Positions 1 to 10,256 of a stretch of 29,862 bases of DNA are shown piece by piece. The position numbers and the translations under genes were made by a program. Numbering within the stretch: position 1 is the stretch's first letter; the number at the start of each line of letters is the position of its first letter. The stretch spans positions 1 to 29,862 of the forward strand of contig JAAMXP010000564.1 in NCBI GenBank assembly GCA_019693395.1, given 5' to 3'. Source of the stretch: Ettlia oleoabundans (lineage: Eukaryota > Chlorophyta > Chlorophyceae > Chlamydomonadales). The notes under the pieces are model-generated. The model saw only the letters and a list, made by a program, of their open reading frames with translations. It had not been told where the DNA came from and did not search any database.

Positions 1-82
1 CCCCCGCGGCCCCCCCCTCCTTGACGTACCGTTACTGCTACCTGCCTCTCTCTCCATATGCCCACTTTGCATCACTTTGCAG

Positions 83-594
83 TGCTGTGTTTTGTGGGCG
101 AAGCCGAGGCATCAGACCGCGAGTTGTGGGGCAGCGGTGAGGTGGGCGGTTACGAGGCGTATCTGCTGGCTGACGAAGACAACGAGGCGGCAGAGGTGTA
201 CAAGGCGGTGAGTGGGTAAAGAAGCTTTGACACATCAGTTGCTCCTTTGTGTGTGTGTTTTTGAGCAATGAGAAGCCCATACCCCGGCCAGCCTTGACGT
301 GTACCTGTGACATGCAACTATGATGGCAGGAGTGTCTGCATACTGCTTGGTATGGCGCACACAATGCATAGCACCGCAAACTACTCCTCTTTCTGCTGCA
401 TTCAGGCCCAGGACGACGAGTCTGGAGTGCTTAATGTCTCGCCCGCTGCCAACACGCTTAGCCTGGTGCTGCGGGACGAGGGGCTCATGCGCTTTGTCAA
501 GTTCCTCAGCGTGCAGGCACCTTCATCACGCTTCGACATAACAGCCATTTACAACCCAGAGCCCGACTCCTCTGATAACGAAGGGGATGAATGA
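83..594 (+). CDS. OGFOD1/Tpa1-type prolyl hydroxylase, C-terminal end (5' truncated)
   Basis: Two exons are visible: 83-207, after an acceptor AG at 81-82, and 406-594, after acceptor TTCAG. They are joined in phase 0 across a 198-bp GT-AG intron. The first ends in an acidic stretch with GGYEAYLLADED. The second carries NTLSLVLRDEGLMRFVKFLS and an acidic tail before TGA at 592-594. In OGFOD1-family 2-oxoglutarate/Fe(II) dioxygenases (prolyl-3-hydroxylases of ribosomal protein uS12) the protein ends with a very similar 'NTL.LVYRD..T..FVK' segment, which forms the end of the second, non-catalytic double-stranded beta-helix domain. The catalytic HxD...H domain would lie left of the window, so activity cannot be judged. 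The assignment rests on my memory of that C-terminal pattern. A TGTAA signal follows 10 bases after the stop. Confidence 0.62.
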
Positions 595-604
595 GTGTGC
601 CTGC

Positions 605-609
605 TGTAA
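605..609 (+). terminator. TGTAA polyadenylation signal of the OGFOD1-like gene
   Basis: TGTAA lies 10 bases downstream of the stop at 592-594. TGTAA is the established green-algal near-upstream poly(A) element. The very short 3' UTR implies that the next gene starts close by. Confidence 0.5.
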
Positions 610-1065
610 CAGTAACAGTGTGCGTCATGTGTTGCATGCCACATGGCCGGCAGTACGCTGGGCAGGGACCAACCCAGCACTTGGCTCCTCTCGGGCTTGA
701 TTCAATACCTACTAGCGGCTTGGTGCGAGCGCGAGCTGCCCTTGGTTCTCAAGTTGCTGGAGAGATGTGCAGACTCGCTGCGTGTCGACATCAGATTCAA
801 AGGACGGCGCCCAGGCCTTCTTGTCTTGCATCTCGCGATTGCTTCACGAGTCTATAGGGTGAGGAGAGTGCCGGTTAGGGAGCTGCCCGTGCCCGCCCGG
901 CAACCCAAATAGGAGCCGCAGCACGGCAGCCGCCGCACGGCAGCGCCCTATGTCTCCTCCTGCCTTACTCTTGCTGGTGCAGCTATCAAAAACATAAATA
1001 ACATCGAAAGTCCTTTCATGGTGATGTGATATTGAAAGTTTTGTGCGGTTATTGCTTGCAGGGCA
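610..1065 (+). other. Gene-poor stretch with a possible 5' exon of the MYND gene
   Basis: An ATG at 643 opens a frame to about 858 that encodes a leucine-rich helical stretch (LPLVLKLLERCADSL among others), followed by GTGAGG at 859. The intron would end at a pyrimidine-poor TTGCAG at 1061. The phases do not match the downstream frame (phase 0 donor; one extra base needed before the ATG at 1066). It is therefore either a 5' exon with another junction or non-coding. Nothing else is recognisable here. Confidence 0.3.
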
Positions 1066-2753
1066 ATGAGCCTCCCCGTGGGGCCGCCACTGTACCAGCC
1101 GAGCGGCTCAGAGTTCGTGACCCGCTGCCTGAATCGTGCCGAGGCGCTGATGCCAGAGGACCGCAGCGCTGAGGCAGCAGCATTTGTGGAGGGTTCGTGC
1201 CTGCTGAGTAGGTCCGCGAGCTGCTGCCCGTGTCAAGGAAAGGCAGCATCAATCAGTACATGGGCGTGCTGCCGTGGTCCCCCACCCCCACCGCAATGTG
1301 CCAGGTGGCTCTAGCCTTTGCGAAATCGGCACGAGCTGACTGCATAGGGCCCTACGTCCACCCACAAAGACCAGAGGCCTGGCCGCACTTGCTGGTGTAC
1401 ATGCCGTTGCTGCGACACGAGAAGGGGCCAGGCCAGGCCAACGGCGGATCAGCCGACAGCCTGTTTGAAGCAACAGCTGCGCTGCTGCTGTACATCCGGG
1501 CAACCAGTGTGGTGCGGGACAGACACGACAATCAGCAGGCCTGGTACTTGGAGCGCCTGGCAGATTGCATGCAGCTGCTGCAGTTGCTGTCCGACCCGGG
1601 TCGTAGAGCCGTGGTGGACAGACTGCTGGCAGAGCTGGCCGCTGACGAGCAGCAGCAGGAGGCAGAAGGGAAGGCAGGGCATGCTGGCAGAAGCAGTTCG
1701 CATGGCAGCGGCCATGATGGTGCGCAGGAGGAGGGGGCGTGTGAGGTGCTGGTGACCACTAAGCAGCTGCGTGTTGCAACCTGCATTTGAGTTGATACGA
1801 TTGCACAGACGCTTGAACACGGTTTGCTCAGCATGGGACAGCAGGTATCGGCGGGCCAGCTAGCGCAGCTGCGGGGCACGGCTGCCAGCTGTGCCGAGCT
1901 GCTGCTTGATTTGGAGCCTGACAACCCGCGCAGCCTGTGCCTGGCAGCCAACCTGCTGTCAATGGCGCACGGCAATGCTGAAGGTAGTGCTCCCGCCTTC
2001 AAGCGTGTACACTGCCTGTATGAGCAAGCGCTTGCACTGGCTCAGCAGCAGCACAGCGACTACTGGTTTGCCTGTGTGGAGCTCAACTGGTTGCTCTTCA
2101 CTGCCAACAACCAGCTGACTGGCGATCGTGGCGGACTGGAGAAGGTGGTGGCAGCCCTGCCAGAGGCGGAAGCAGCGTTGAAGAGGTGCAAGAGGGTGCT
2201 GCCCGACACCTGGGTTGCACCGCTACAAGGCGTGGTGGCAATGGCTGCGCAGCAGCTGCTACCCAGTGTGCAAATGCAGCTGGACTTGTACCGCAGTGCC
2301 GGCAGCGGGCGTCGCACTGCGGCTGAGCGCAAGGCAGCCATTGGCTCGCTGAAGCAGGCGCATGCTGCTGTTGGTGCGGCCACGGACACCCTCAACCCTG
2401 CCGGTCAGATGTACAAAGTGCGACAGGTGCACCCAGTATGCGGTGGGGCTGAGGAAGTGTTCAAGGTGCAAGGCGGCCCCGTACTGCAGGTGGGTTGGGT
2501 GACAGGCGTATGAGTGGGATGTCAGTGGATGGTTGGGCTCTACAAGCTTCGCGCTGTGGGTTTAGCTCTGTTAGCGTATTCAAGGCGTTGGCTTGCTTTG
2601 CATGCCTGGCTTCAGGTGTGGTTAGGTGCCTCATGTACTCATTGAACTACGGCCGCTTTTCGTGCCATTGTCCCACCATCCTCCCTGTCACGCAGCCGGG
2701 ATTGCCAGGTGGCCCACTGGAAGCAGCACAAGCGTGAGTGCCAGCCTGCTTAG
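1066..2753 (+). CDS. MYND-type zinc finger protein (frame breaks present)
   Basis: The clear signature is C-terminal. KCDRCTQYAVGLRKCSRC, then PYC, ends an exon at 2489. A 206-bp GT-AG intron follows, and the exon at 2696-2753 completes SRDCQVAHWKQHKREC and stops at TAG 2751. The Cys/His spacing (CxxC, CxxC, YCxxxC, Hx3C) is a complete MYND finger, a protein-protein interaction module. The body upstream is alpha-helical and Leu/Ala/Gln-rich, in blocks 1066-1185, 1212-1751 and 1809-2489, with no other domain I recognise. Joining the blocks needs a 26-nt 'intron' at 1186-1211, a 57-nt in-frame intron at 1752-1808 that removes an in-frame TGA, and an unexplained one-base shift near 2395-2412 just before the finger. 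Either the sequence has indels or the gene is decaying. An exon upstream of 1066 is possible. The molecular role is unknown. Confidence 0.72.
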
Positions 2754-3108
2754 GAGTTGGGCATGATCACAGGAGCTGTTGTATCGGCTCAAACCTTTTG
2801 ACAGTTGTTGTAGCAACAAAACCCTACAGTATGTTGGCCAATCACTGTTGCTTGTAAAATCCACGAGATGTTCTGGCATCATGCGGCCTGTAGAAGCCAC
2901 AGGTTGAAGCATCCACTGAGCCGCTAGGGCACCGTGCACCCGCTGGGCCTGCTGTGGTGCTGGTTTCAACACTTCAATTTCCACAAGCCCAAATGCGGTG
3001 TCCGCAACGCATTTGTATGCACATCGGTGTCCTGGAGCTGCAGTCCAGCTTGCCCTGGGAGCATGACTCGCCTTCAGTTGTTGTCTCGCGCATAGCCGAC
3101 CAACGCCG
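2754..3108. other. Intergenic region with TGTAA poly(A) signal
   Basis: TGTAA at 2853-2857 lies 100 bases after the MYND gene stop and is the probable poly(A) signal. The rest would hold the promoter and 5' UTR of the glycosyltransferase-like gene. I see no TATA box or other clear element, and no convincing gene on either strand. Confidence 0.45.
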
Positions 3109-6100
3109 ATGTCCGCAGTCATGGGGCGCCAAGTGTCAGCGGTATGGACAGTCGTCGCAGTCTTGCTGCTGTTGCTGCTGCTGCCTGGTCCAGCAGCCGG
3201 CAAGAAGGCCAAAGCGGGTCCCTGGGCGGAGAAATATAACAAACTGACAGGGAGAAGTAGCGGCACAAGCTTCCCCGAGTTTTGCGTCGTGGTCCGCACT
3301 TATTGGGGCCATGGAGCAAGTGGCGACGGCGGCCTGCGCCGCCTGCTGCGTTCGCTGCAACGTCAAACCGTTCAATCGTGAGCTGGCCGCTCGCTTGTGC
3401 AGTCAACAGTCTTGTTGACATAGTGTGGCAAGTGACGAAGGAGGGGGGCTCAGCATGCTACCTAGGTTTGCCCTGATGTTGGCCAGCTGACCACCGCCAC
3501 GCATAGTGCTGCCGCAGGTGGGAGGCCGTGGTACTTGTGCTGGACAGCCGGCCCTTTGAGGACCTGCACCACATCGTGGAGGACTTCAACGACGACCGCA
3601 TTTGGGTTTTTGCTGAGTGGGTGCGTCACATGCTGTGCAGCAGGAGCAGCTGGAAGCCACCTTGCCGCTGCCACACACCACCACCACATTGCTTTCCAGT
3701 TGGACGAGGCACGTGGTGCGCCAGCTTCATGTAGATTGCTGTTGCCGGCAGATGTGTTTCCTCTTTTTTGGCGGACCTTGCGCAGATTGACAAGCAGTTC
3801 ACACCCAAGCATGGAGCGGAGTGGGCACCTGGCTACCACAGCACCCTCTATAACCTTACTGATGACGCCATTCAGGTGCGGGAAAGACCGCGGACCCCCT
3901 ACCCATGTTAGATTGGATACCAGCGGCATGCAGGGGCATGTTGTGTGGAAGCCAACCATTGTGAATCAGGCTGTCATATGGAAGGCAAGGCAGCTGCTGC
4001 GATGTGTGCAGGTGTGCCCCCCCAGCACCAAGTGGCTGGTGGTCACGAATGGCGACAACGAGTATGCGGAGAACTTCATGCAGATGGTGGGTGCGCCTGG
4101 TGGTTCATGGTGCCTGGAAGCTGGCCAGTCAGCCGAGCAGTGAGAGGGTGTACAAGGGGAGAAATGCTGGTGGTTCTGCTGTGCTGGTCCCCACGCCTTA
4201 CACATGATTCACTTGTCCAACTGGCCCTTGTTCCAGAGCACTGCAGACGAAGGACATTCCCATTTATGCTAGAGTTGACACTTGTACTGCTTTGACTGCA
4301 TGGTACCTGCCCTCCAGGTTCTGGATGCGGGTGCTGCCGCCGACCTAGTGGCTGTTGATTTCTACAGCCGTTTCCAGCGTCCCACGGCGCCCTCCTGCGA
4401 GCGCTTCGCCACAGCACCGGATGCACCTGCCTGTAAACGCAACCGCCTGCGCTGGTGCCACACAGACCTGGGGGCCAACGTCATTGCCTACCCACGCTTC
4501 ACACGGGAGAACCGCCGCTTCGGAGCCTTAGGGGTGGGTGCGGCCGCCGGACAGGCGGGACGGGCAGGCACCAGCTGACTTGCTGCCCATGCGCGGCAGG
4601 CATTGAGCAAGATATCCCTTATTGGGTGCTTCACCTTGATCCTGAGCTACCGCCTCGCTGTCACAGCACCCCCCACAACTGTGCCCTGCCTTGTGGGATC
4701 TTGTGGCTTGGGGCGTGCGTGCTCCTTGCTGCTGGTCATGCCTGGCATGTGCCTCCCCCTGCTGCAGGCGGTATCCGGCGGCCTGGGTGCAGAGCACTTT
4801 GACGGCGTGATGATGCAGATGTTGATGGCGGCCAACTGGCGTGTCAAGCACTTGCAGGATGCCTGCCTCTTCAATCACGCCCCATCTCTCCAGGCACACT
4901 GCCACTTCAGGCCTCGGCTGCCTCTGCTGGGTCGCCGCAGTGTCGCGCCTGGCTCTTCGCTCACTGCAAAGCAGTGTGACTCGGTGGAGGGACCCCCTGC
5001 ACAGGCTGCGAGGGGTTGTCTGCACTGCTTTTCCCCATGCATTATTGCCCATACTGCCGTGCAATTCACAAGCGCCCACCCTCTCAAAACACCAACAAAC
5101 CAACCAACCAACATACCAACCTACCAGCATCTGGCAAATTTCCAGTCACCAGCCTATCTCTGTCACACCCCTTCCTTCGCAGTCCTGCGGGTGGCGCAGT
5201 GGTGTGTGGGACGACCGCGACATTGTTTCGTGGGCTACTGCTGGAGGGCGGTGCTTGAGCCCGCAAGAGGCGGCGCGGGTGCTGACTGATGATCCTGAGG
5301 CCGAGGAGGTGGTGGTAAATGCATCTAACGATGGAAACGCCACAGGTGGGCCAGCTGCGGGCAGGTTGGGGTGGTCGCTACAGTGTGCGCACGTGTGGCT
5401 GGCTGGGTGATAAATGGCGGGTGCTAGGTGTGTGGTTGAGCCTGGCACGCCTGGCAATTGCACATCTTCAGTATGGTGTGCTGCATGCTCCCACTGCCTT
5501 GCAGCGGCTGTTGTTTGTGGCAGCCAGGCACACCTCATCATAAGCCTGTATTTTCTTTTGTTCCTGCAGCATATGAGGGTGTGCGGGCAGAGCAGCTGTC
5601 TGTGCGTTGCCTGCGCAAGAAGGCGTACATGAGTGATGCTGTGCTGGGTGCCGCCCTTGAGTGGTTCAACGCGCTGTGTGTGGACGACACTGACATGCCG
5701 GCCTTCAGGGCTTGGCAGCAGCTAATAGACCCCGTAGAAGCAGTAGCTGCCTTCGCAGGGGAGCAGGCAGCTGATGGTGATGGTGCGGGTGGCCCGTCTG
5801 GTGCTGGGGATGTTGCTGCCATGGCAGCTGCAGCAGCGGCTGAGGCGGCAGCTCAGCAACAGGCAGCTGGCGAGGGGCCTGATGACTTCTGGGCTCTGCA
5901 GCAGGTGTGTTGAATGTGGTCATGCAGCGCTCGCTGCCAGGTGGGTCTGCTGTACTCCACCATGTGCCCTTCCGCCATTCGCCCTCTGTACATGGCCTCA
6001 TGCGGAGTTGAACCATCCAACCTATTCCATGATGACTATGCAGGAGTTTTATGGAGATGACAAGACAAACATCATTCAAGAGCAGAAGGGCGCAGCAGCG

Positions 6101-6166
6101 GCAGGCCGTTTACGGGGGGCGCAGCAGGAGTCAAGAGAGGAGCAGCTCACAGCAACAGCTCGGTAG
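3109..6166 (+). CDS. Secreted/Golgi GT-A glycosyltransferase-like protein, 499 aa, nine exons
   Basis: Exons: 3109-3377, 3518-3620, 3786-3875, 4012-4086, 4318-4533, 4768-4893, 5183-5345, 5570-5904 and 6044-6166. Together they make 1,500 bases with consistent phases. Residues about 8-30 form a hydrophobic signal peptide or anchor. Then comes a GT2-like start: FCVVVRTYWGHG, LRRLLRSLQRQT and WEAVVLVLDSRPFEDL, matching the 'strand, LxxLLxSLxxQT, strand' pattern of nucleotide-sugar transferases. WLVVTNGDNEY (residues about 162-172) sits where a DxD metal and sugar-nucleotide motif is expected, followed by DLVAVDFYSRF. A Cys- and Trp-rich middle (DACLFNH, GVWDDRD) suggests a disulfide-bonded lumenal domain. 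The last two exons add an Ala/Gln/Glu-rich tail. Donor and acceptor are unknown. The intron at 4894-5182 would use a GC donor (CAG|GCACAC); this is the weakest junction. An ATG at 3121 is an alternative start. Confidence 0.66.
5091..5125. repeat. Short (ACCA)n-type microsatellite in an intron
   Basis: Imperfect ACCAACAAACCAACCAACCA-like repetition inside the sixth intron of the glycosyltransferase-like gene. It has no coding meaning. Confidence 0.7.
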
Positions 6167-6510
6167 CACTGGCCCACTGGCACGTTGGATAGTAGTGAAT
6201 TGCACAACATTGGATAGCTTGATTATGCAAGTCAATGTGAGGTCTGCCAGGTTGATCAACAGGGTGAAAAGGGCATCAAGGGCGTTAAAGGTGTGGAGTT
6301 TAACACTGTGCACATCAGCCATCTACAAATTTACGTGGAGGGCGGCTGCTGTGGCCGCTGTGCAATGCTGGCAACACATGCAGCAAAATGACGGTTCTGA
6401 TGGTTGGCTTCACGCGATTGATTGGCTGAGCCATCGGCAGGAACGTCGTGTGAACGGTTTTTGGCTGACAGTTTTCAAGTCGTCCAGTTGTCAGATCGGA
6501 AGGTGTCAAG
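6167..6510. other. Intergenic region, nothing recognised
   Basis: This lies between the glycosyltransferase stop and the F-box start codon. It is more AT-rich than the flanking exons. It has no TGTAA, no obvious TATA box and no ORF with coding character. Confidence 0.5.
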
Positions 6511-9500
6511 ATGGAGCACGAGCGTCGCCCACCGTGCTCAAGTGACATCCTGGATGATGCGCTACTATTGCTCGTATTTGGGAAAGTGGAGCCCAGGCCG
6601 CTTCCGTTCAAGTACGGATTGGAGCTGGTGTGCTGCTGAGGGAGCCGATGCCGCACACGCACATGCCCTCATGGCGCAATGATAAGCAACTGCCGCACAA
6701 CACGGCCATTCAACTCTTACCTTACATTCTTCATGGAACCTGCAAAGCCCTGAGGTTGAGTGCGTATGCTCCCGGTGGCGCCGCCTTGCACTCTCCCTGC
6801 CAGCGCATCGGTGTGGGGACGACAGTGAGTGTGACAGCGAGGGGGAAGAAGTCGATGATGAACTATCAATGGCAGAGGCAATCGCCATGCGGGATGTGCA
6901 GGAATGTCTGTATTCTGCGATTCTTCAACCACAGACTACCACACCGGCTTCCAACCCTCGACTACTCCCGTCTCAAGCGGTGAGAGGGGTTGCACACCAG
7001 GTTCAGCTACAGGAACTGAGCTGCCAGCGGACTTACTCAGCTGTGCATACTGAACATTAGCAGTCTAGACTGCAGCGATTGTTGGTCTTCAATCACTGAA
7101 AGTTACACCCGCTTGATTAGTGTTGCCTGCTGTGCAGGCTGTCCTGCCACCCCAAGCTGGCTGCCAAGCTGCTGCCAAGGCCAGGAATGGTCTGTGGAGT
7201 TATAGATAAGTTGATTCCCATCCTTTCCCATGCTTGAATGCTGCTGCAGGTGCCAATGTTGAGTCACTCCCTGCTGAAGCTGTCGTGTGTTAAGTGCGTT
7301 GTGCACAGGCTGGGTGGGATGTCACGTGCAGGTAGGTGGGGGCGCCTGGAGGGGTATGACAGGCCAGGATGTGTTTCTAGTTGCTGATTCCAGCACAGTA
7401 CAAGGCATTCCAAGCCTGGCCTGAGTTGTGGGTGGGGGCTGTTGATGCCACCGCCAGCGGGTGCGGGAACCGTTGCATACGCAATCGTTGTGGTGGCTTG
7501 AATCTGTGCATGAGGCTGCACCACTGGCCTGCCAAGGCCAGGAATGGTCTGTGGAGTTATAGATAAGTTGATTCCCATCCTTTCCCATGCTTGAATGCTG
7601 CTGCAGGTGCCAATGTTGAGTCACTCCCTGCTGAACCTGGCATGTGTTAAGTGCATTGTGCGGAGGCTGGGTGGGATGTCACGTGCAGGTAGGTGGGGGA
7701 GCCTGGAGGGGTAGGACAGGCCAGGATGTGTTTCTAGTTGCTGACTCCAGCACAGTACAAGGCATTCTAAGCCTGGCCAGAGTGGTGGGTGGGGGCTGCT
7801 GATGCCACCGGCAGCGGGTGTGGAATGGATTCCTTACCGATGGTTGTGGTGGCTTGAATCTGTGCATGAGGCTGCACCACTGGCCTGCCTAGGCTAGGAA
7901 TGGTCTGTGGGGATAAGATTTAGTTGATTCCCAGGTGGAGGATGAAGCTCAACAGACGATGAGAGGGAATATCGCGAGGAAGAGTTCCGTTGCTATGGGC
8001 GACAGCCGGGAGTGGAGCAGGTCTTACTCACTGCGATGTGTCTCAACAGTGCACAGTGTGGGACAGCAACATGCCCACACGTGCCCATGTCGGCATATGA
8101 CCAAGGTTGCTTTGAATTGTTACTAGCATTTTCCTCTGTAGTGAGCCCTCCACAGTCGGCAAAGCCAGTGGTCCAGTTGCCTTCGTTGCCCACTTTGCTG
8201 GCGTCCTGGGTTGCTACCTGCAGGAAATGAGTGCGCCCTGGCTGGCCAAGCTGCCTGCACTGGAGGATCTTTACTTCAGAGCCGCCGAATCGCCCGACCT
8301 CATCTCCACTCCCGACATCTGGCGCCTGGGCAGGCGCTCACCTCTTTGACGCTTGACACAGACGTACGTGCCTGGGCTGTACTTGGGCGTTGCTTGCAAG
8401 CGATGACCTGTATCTTTGCTACTAGTCTGTAGATGCTGCTGCACTCCCGATCATGTTCTGGAGCTCATCACTGCCTCCTTCACCTTGTTTGTCACAAAAA
8501 TAGTGCTCTACCACAGCCTTTGTTGGCTGCCAGCGTTCCTTCTGTGTCACCCCCTGCCCTGCAGGCCTCTGCCCCGCCGCTGCCCGGCAGCATTGACTTG
8601 CCGTGCCTGCAGCGCCTGAAGCTGTTTGCCTTCCTTGAGGGCGAGCAGCTGCCAACCGCAATCAGCTGCCTCATGTCCCTCACCCGCCTGGTTGTGTGTG
8701 AGCTGGATGCCCCCTTCAAGAACCCATTCAAGCTCCCGCCCGAGCTGAGTCGCCTGCGAGGCCTACGGGAATTCCGGTTGCAGCTCAGCTATCGATCGCT
8801 CACATGCGGCGCCCCCGGTTTGTATCCCGCCTGTACCGCTGTACCTGCAGCCGCTCACCCGCCTGCAGACGCTGCAGCTGTGTGAGTGCCGGCTGTCCCG
8901 TCTACCTGTCAGGTTCTTGCTGCCCCCCTCCCTCACAGCCGTGGACATCTCTGGCAACGCCTTTGGCCAGACACCCTCGATCTCAGGTAAGGAGTGCTTC
9001 TGTGGCTGGATTAGGAGATTGTAGATGTGATGTGCCAACATACTCATCAGTCCCTGTCAGCCCAGTTGAACCCACTGCTGGGCAGGCTGCATGGGAGCCT
9101 TTGCCAGCATTTCGCTGCTGGGTCAGCGTATCCACCTGTCAGCTATGATCGCACACGTTCCCTGTTCACCACTTTGCTGCAGAACCAGCGGTGCTGTCCT
9201 GGCTGTCTCCCTGCACCAACCTGGTTACCTTGACCCTGGGCACACTTCAGTCAAGCACATGGGAGCAGGAGTTCATCGCGCCTACTGCACATGAGCAGGC
9301 GGATGAGGCAAGATCCGTTGCTGAGGTTGGTCAATCTATTTATAACCTGCCCGTCGTATGCCTGTAGGTCATGTCCAACCCACAGGTGTCAATGCCTTGC
9401 TTCAGTCTGAAATTAGAGTTCCTGGACCAGCGCTGTGACATTCATATTGCTTTCCGTGCTGCCGTGCAGGCTTCCCTGCGTTTGCCGCCTTCCCTGCGCC

Positions 9501-9718
9501 TCATCCAGCTGACCGGCTTGGCACGAGATGCAACCGTTCCATCTGAAACAGAAGAAGCAGCCATAGCAGCCCTAGGGGATGCTGGGGCCGATCCATTTAT
9601 TAGGGTCATATGGGTGGGGCGGTCGCTGCACCGCTTCACAGGTACAGATGAGGAATGTGCCCTGAGCCTGCTGTATGAAGCCCGGCCCCTGCGGCAGTTG
9701 GAGGAAGAGCTCTGGTAG
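6511..9718 (+). CDS. F-box/leucine-rich-repeat protein (two frame breaks; possible pseudogene)
   Basis: Exon 6511-6627 (ATG; DILDDALLLLVFGKVEP) joins in phase 0 to 6755-6979 (VECVCSRWRRLAL, then acidic DDSECDSEGEEVDD). Together they read as an F-box, which binds Skp1 in SCF ubiquitin ligases. A 976-bp intron region holds a tandem repeat. A small exon about 7956-8020 (DEREYREEEFRCYGRQPGVEQ region) and LRR exons about 8142-8363, 8565-8986, 9183-9325 and 9368-9718 follow. LRR-like segments are LAKLPALEDLYF, LTSLTLD, LPCLQRLKLF, SLTRLVV, LTRLQTLQL, LTAVDISGNAFG and NLVTLTLGTL. LRRs of F-box proteins recruit substrate. The frame shifts by one missing base near 8325-8335 and one extra base near 8790-8850, with no splice sites to explain either. 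The junctions 6979/7956 and 8020/8142 are not settled. Either sequencing indels or a decaying gene fits. Confidence 0.6.
7177..7533. repeat. 357-bp tandem repeat, copy 1
   Basis: Begins AAGGCCAGGAATGGTCTGTG and is repeated almost unchanged 357 bp downstream. It lies in the large intron of the F-box/LRR gene. Confidence 0.9.
7534..7889. repeat. 357-bp tandem repeat, copy 2
   Basis: Second copy, 356 bp, with scattered substitutions relative to copy 1 (for example the segment about 7820-7850 differs most). It contains no ORF conserved between the copies. Confidence 0.9.
7890..7936. repeat. 357-bp tandem repeat, truncated third copy
   Basis: TAGGCTAGGAATGGTCTGTG and a diverged continuation to TTGATTCCCAGG match the first about 47 bases of the unit, and then the similarity stops. 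The truncation lies just before the next candidate exon at 7956. Confidence 0.75.
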
Positions 9719-10256
9719 CCGTAGCAGTACAGCCAGCAGCCTGCTCCGCATACGGAATGCGGTTAGAAGATGCAGCAGGCAAGGAAAGCTGTAGAATCAG
9801 CCAATTCTGCAGGGCGCAAGCTTCATCAACTCAGCATGTGGAAATCCTTGTTGTTCTTGCCAAATGACACTGTCAGGCAGTTCTCCGTACTTTGTGTCCT
9901 GTTTGCCGCATGCTATGCTGCAAAATGCTTTGCTGTGCTGGTATGTGCACTGCACTATCTCTGCCTTCAAATTAGCATTGAATCAATCATCCGAACTCGT
10001 TATTTCCTGGTGACGGCAGCATAAAATACATGCAATCTTGGTTTCATGTGCTGTTTTGCAACTATCGTGTTGCGGCAGGAATGCCTCTGACCTGCCTTTG
10101 TATGCCATTTTTTGAGTTGTTGCCAAATTCTCTGCCACATTACACAGTTGCTAGTGACAACTAACTATTCAGTATTTGCAACTGCCTGAGGTTATGGTGT
10201 GACACATGCATCAAGCGTCCTATCCAGCCAAACAAGTCTCATCCCACCACCTGCCT
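9719..10256. other. Tail-to-tail intergenic region with minus-strand TGTAA
   Basis: Between the stops of the F-box/LRR gene (+) and HAUS5 (-). TTACA at 10140-10144 (TGTAA on the minus strand) is 113 bases past the HAUS5 stop and is its likely poly(A) signal. An 84-codon plus frame at 9770-10024 has no supporting features. No other gene is seen. Confidence 0.5.

Noticed and set aside
2688..3299. 203-codon minus-strand frame
   Set aside because: It spans the MYND gene's last exon, the intergenic region and the signal-peptide exon of the next gene in antisense, with no recognisable motifs.
4528..5130. 200-codon minus-strand frame
   Set aside because: It covers introns and an exon of the glycosyltransferase-like gene in antisense and shows no domain or splice support.
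7177..7936. CRISPR array or transposon
   Set aside because: The repeat is two and a fraction contiguous 357-bp units with no spacers, no terminal inverted repeats and no transposase. It lies in an intron.
9770..10024. 84-codon plus-strand frame with a hydrophobic middle
   Set aside because: It starts just after the F-box/LRR stop and has no homology I recognise, no splice context and AT-rich composition; most likely 3' UTR.
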